Of a DNA stretch of 64,000 nt, positions 61,515 to 64,000 are shown piece after piece; the stretch's first letter is position 1, and each line of letters begins with the position of its first letter. The translations under genes were made by a program, and so were the position numbers. Origin of the DNA: Ornithodoros turicata (taxonomy: Eukaryota; Arthropoda; Arachnida; Ixodida; Argasidae); the NCBI RefSeq assembly GCF_037126465.1, contig NC_088210.1:24825511-24889510 (forward strand), written 5' to 3'. Below the pieces are notes generated by a model. It worked only from the letters and a program-made list of their open reading frames with translations. It was not told the DNA's origin and ran no database searches.

Positions 61515-63057
61515 GGAAACTATACACTACCATCTGTGTCTAGTTTCTTCGAAATAATATATTATATACTACAAATACAGACTACACGAGTCAGTGCACA
61601 GAGACAGTCATTATCCAAATGATGGTGCATCTCAAGCCTCACTATTTTTGTCCTAAACTAGTTCCTTCGCGCTGTGCTTTACAAATCGTAATTATCATAC
61701 TCAGTAAAAGAATACTGAAAACATGCACAGTATAAAATATGCATAAAAGCCTAGTACATGGTTACCACATGGCAGGATGACGAAGAACATATGCTCTGCA
61801 AGCAGTGTGGATCACTTTATACAAAAGTTAGATGAAGTGGAGGATGTTTCACATAACACGTTACTTATTGTTTGAAAAAACTTTCACAGAAACATGGGGA
61901 AAAATGTGTCCTTCTGCACTTCACTCATGAATGTTTTCTCCAATAAGTGCCACACATGCTACGTGTGTGTGTTACATTATCATGTATTATATGATCATGA
62001 TCACGAGGATCTGTCTGCTGTTATAGCCAGTGGTGTTTCATCGCAAAATCTTGCTAGCACATTGCGTGCTTCCACAGAAACACAAGGATAAGTTGTTTAG
62101 TTGGGACAACGTGAATGCAGGATGGATCTGCAGTATGTTGAAAGGGTTCCCAGTCGTCCAATTTATTTGCTGCAGAGTTTACAGGGACCTCGATGGAAAT
62201 TAAGTGAAAGGACCGTAGGCTAGCTAAACATATGAAAACGATCACGTTCCTGTGTGTAGATCATGTGTGAAGTGTTGCACTTGCGGGAGAAAATACTGAG
62301 GATCCTATGCAGGAGAACGGATGTTTCCGTGAGCGTTATGTGGAACTCCCTGCACGTGCAGCCAAAGAAACATAAAAATCATTCAGAAGGCTTCACACAA
62401 CAAGTGCTGTATGGGAATGTTTTCTTGATTTGCTTCCGAGCATATCATGCACGCAACATCTACTAAAATGTCAGACATTAAAGCAACACTTAAAAGAAAA
62501 ATCACAACATGGCAACTGAGAACTGCATTACATTACATTTCACTATGTAAAATAGCTCCACCGATTGGACCACAACATATCCATTCCCTTAATTTCCCAT
62601 TTAAAATTTTTGGGTTACACTCCTTTCCTACACCTATGGATTTAATAGAGCTCTATGAATATAATATATGTGTAACTTGTTCTAACATTGTAAGTTAACG
62701 CCTTTGTCCAGGATTGCATAAGAAGCACCGGTCGTCTGCTGCTGGAAGTGCATCTGAAGATCACGTCACTTTGCTCAGTTCATAAATTTGTAAAATCCTA
62801 TTCTGGCGTACTGCACACCAGACACATTTGTTGCGCTAAGAAGTGGAGGTTATGCTAGACCAGCTCTGTGCTCTGGTACCAGAGCCTTCACCACTTCAAA
62901 ACGGTAGATTCACCAAGTGTAGCATGGGCAGGAAACTCGGAAGGTCTGCAATTATGACATAGCGTCGATTTATAGTGGTTCATTTGCGGTATCTTCATTT
63001 GTTGCTTGAAACTTGAGTCGTGTGAAGTGGTCGAACAGCACAAATTGTGAGGTCGCA
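61515..63057. other. Intergenic, no gene recognised
   Basis: Frames at 61894-62091 (plus) and 62245-62054 (minus) are short and unrecognised. Part may be 3' UTR of the minus-strand candidate at 63433-63058; an AATAAA on that strand lies near 62167. Confidence 0.35.
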
Positions 63058-63433
63058 TTAGAAGGAGGTCTCCTTCGTGTTTTCATTTGGCCTCACTGAA
63101 GTCCTCTCATCAGGATCAACTTGAACTGTGACAGTGGTGGACAATGGCAGGGATTGGCTCCCTTCGCATGATTGTGCTGGTGTAGAGCCTTCCTCGCCTT
63201 TACCCTGTTCCAGATTGTCGTCTGAGGCATCTTCTGTTACGGCACTTTGCCTTTCCAGCTTAAGACTGGGCCTGCGAGAAATTGTTTGTGAATCAGTTCT
63301 TGGTCTGAGATCAGGGTCGTGGTTGAACTGTTTGGGAATCATTTTGCTCTTTGCATGTTCACATTTCTGGTTAATATCCTTTTACCTTGACACCGTTGAA
63401 ACTGTCCACAAATATTTGCCACTTAATTGACAT
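63058..63433 (-). CDS. Candidate small two-exon gene, unknown function
   Basis: I do not recognise this protein. ATG at 63433 sits in good context (GACGCCATG) and opens MSIKWQIFVDSFNGVK, ending at donor AAG|GTAAAA. The only frame-keeping acceptor with a CAG is CCCAAACAG|TTC, giving exons 63433-63386 and 63327-63058 and 105 residues. The second exon is hydrophilic, Ser/Glu/Asp-rich (SRRPSLKLERQSAVTEDASD) and resembles a disordered, phosphorylatable tail; no membrane segment or domain is seen. The intron would be only 58 bases; Kdm2 next door has introns of 74 and 78. Alternatives are a chance frame, or a larger gene whose second exon splices further. It converges on Orai. Confidence 0.4.
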
Positions 63434-63835
63434 GGCGTCGTTGGTGACTGATTTTCTTTGATTTTTCAGTGTTCAAACGAACCCATAACGTGACAGACAG
63501 AGGACGACAAAATATACTCATAATAGGAAACAAACTTTGACCTTATGGGGTGGCAGAACAGGGATGGCATGCCACAGAGGCTCAAAGAAATTCAAGGTTT
63601 ACCAGCTTGCTGCTATTTTCTCTGATGTACAGAAAAGTACTGTTGTGTCCGCACTGAGGTTCGCACTTGGATTTCCATTTCAGTGTCTTTACAACAAATC
63701 CATGTAGAGGCCATTACTGTTTCAGAGTCAAATCTAAGTTAATTATCTTGCATTCAAGACACTTTCCACTCGCTTGTTATGCAATTCTTGTTGTGTGATC
63801 CTAGCTGGCACACTTAACTGCTTGTACAGATTCCG
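63434..63835. other. Upstream flank of the candidate gene
   Basis: No gene or element recognised; if the candidate gene is real, this would hold its promoter. Confidence 0.3.
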
Positions 63836-64000
63836 ACAAAAGTTTACGTAACGCTGGAGTGACGTTTATCCTCATCGGTGGGACACCCTGGCAGCGAACG
63901 GGAACAGATAGACTTACAAACAGGTGACTGAGTATTTCATGCTCCTCTTAGGTCGCTCCGATCAAGAAATACGTCGTTATGGTGTCCCGTAAACTTTTGT
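63836..64000. mobile_element. Small Tc1/mariner-like MITE reaching the window end
   Basis: ACAAAAGTTTACG at 63836-63848 is exactly inverted at 63988-64000, the last base of the window. ACAAAAGTTTACGT/GG-type ends are usual for Tc1-like elements. At 165 bases it cannot encode a transposase. The right boundary may extend beyond the window. Confidence 0.65.

Overview
This window looks like nuclear DNA from an arthropod, most probably a chelicerate such as a tick. The genes are split by GT-AG introns (plus one GC-AG intron). The intergenic DNA is packed with small inverted-repeat transposons, and there are several tRNA-headed SINE copies of a kind known from ixodid ticks. Homopolymers and microsatellites are common. 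The species assignment is inference; no marker gene is present.

Three protein-coding genes can be modelled with confidence by joining exons in phase. (1) Plus strand, 2480-6991: a mitochondrial-clan cytochrome P450 of 522 residues in 8 exons, most likely the ecdysteroidogenic CYP315A1 (shadow). (2) Minus strand, 53970-40480: a complete KDM2 (JHDM1) histone H3K36 demethylase of 1166 residues in 17 exons, with JmjC, CXXC, PHD, F-box and LRR parts and all iron and 2-oxoglutarate residues intact. (3) Plus strand, 58175-59770: an Orai calcium-channel subunit of 238 residues in two exons, whose single intron needs a GC donor placed five codons before the pore glutamate. A fourth, weaker candidate is a two-exon minus-strand gene of 105 residues at 63433-63058.

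Layout: 1-2400 is repeat-rich upstream DNA; 2480-8656 is the P450 gene with its long 3' UTR; 8657-40479 is a 32-kb intergenic desert made largely of SINEs, MITEs, snapback repeats and one decayed Helitron-like coding remnant; 40480-54045 is Kdm2, with transposons in several introns; 54045-58170 is intergenic and includes the Orai upstream region; 58175-60700 is Orai; 60900-64000 holds a MITE, the weak candidate gene and a small DNA transposon running to the last base.

The genes do not form a pathway or operon; steroid hormone synthesis, chromatin demethylation and store-operated calcium entry are unrelated neighbours. I found no CRISPR array, rRNA, functional tRNA, virus-like gene set or previously undescribed multi-gene system. 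The most unusual signals are the Orai intron and outer-pore loop, several very regular hairpins and snapbacks, and the nested MITE cluster at 14.8-16.6 kb.
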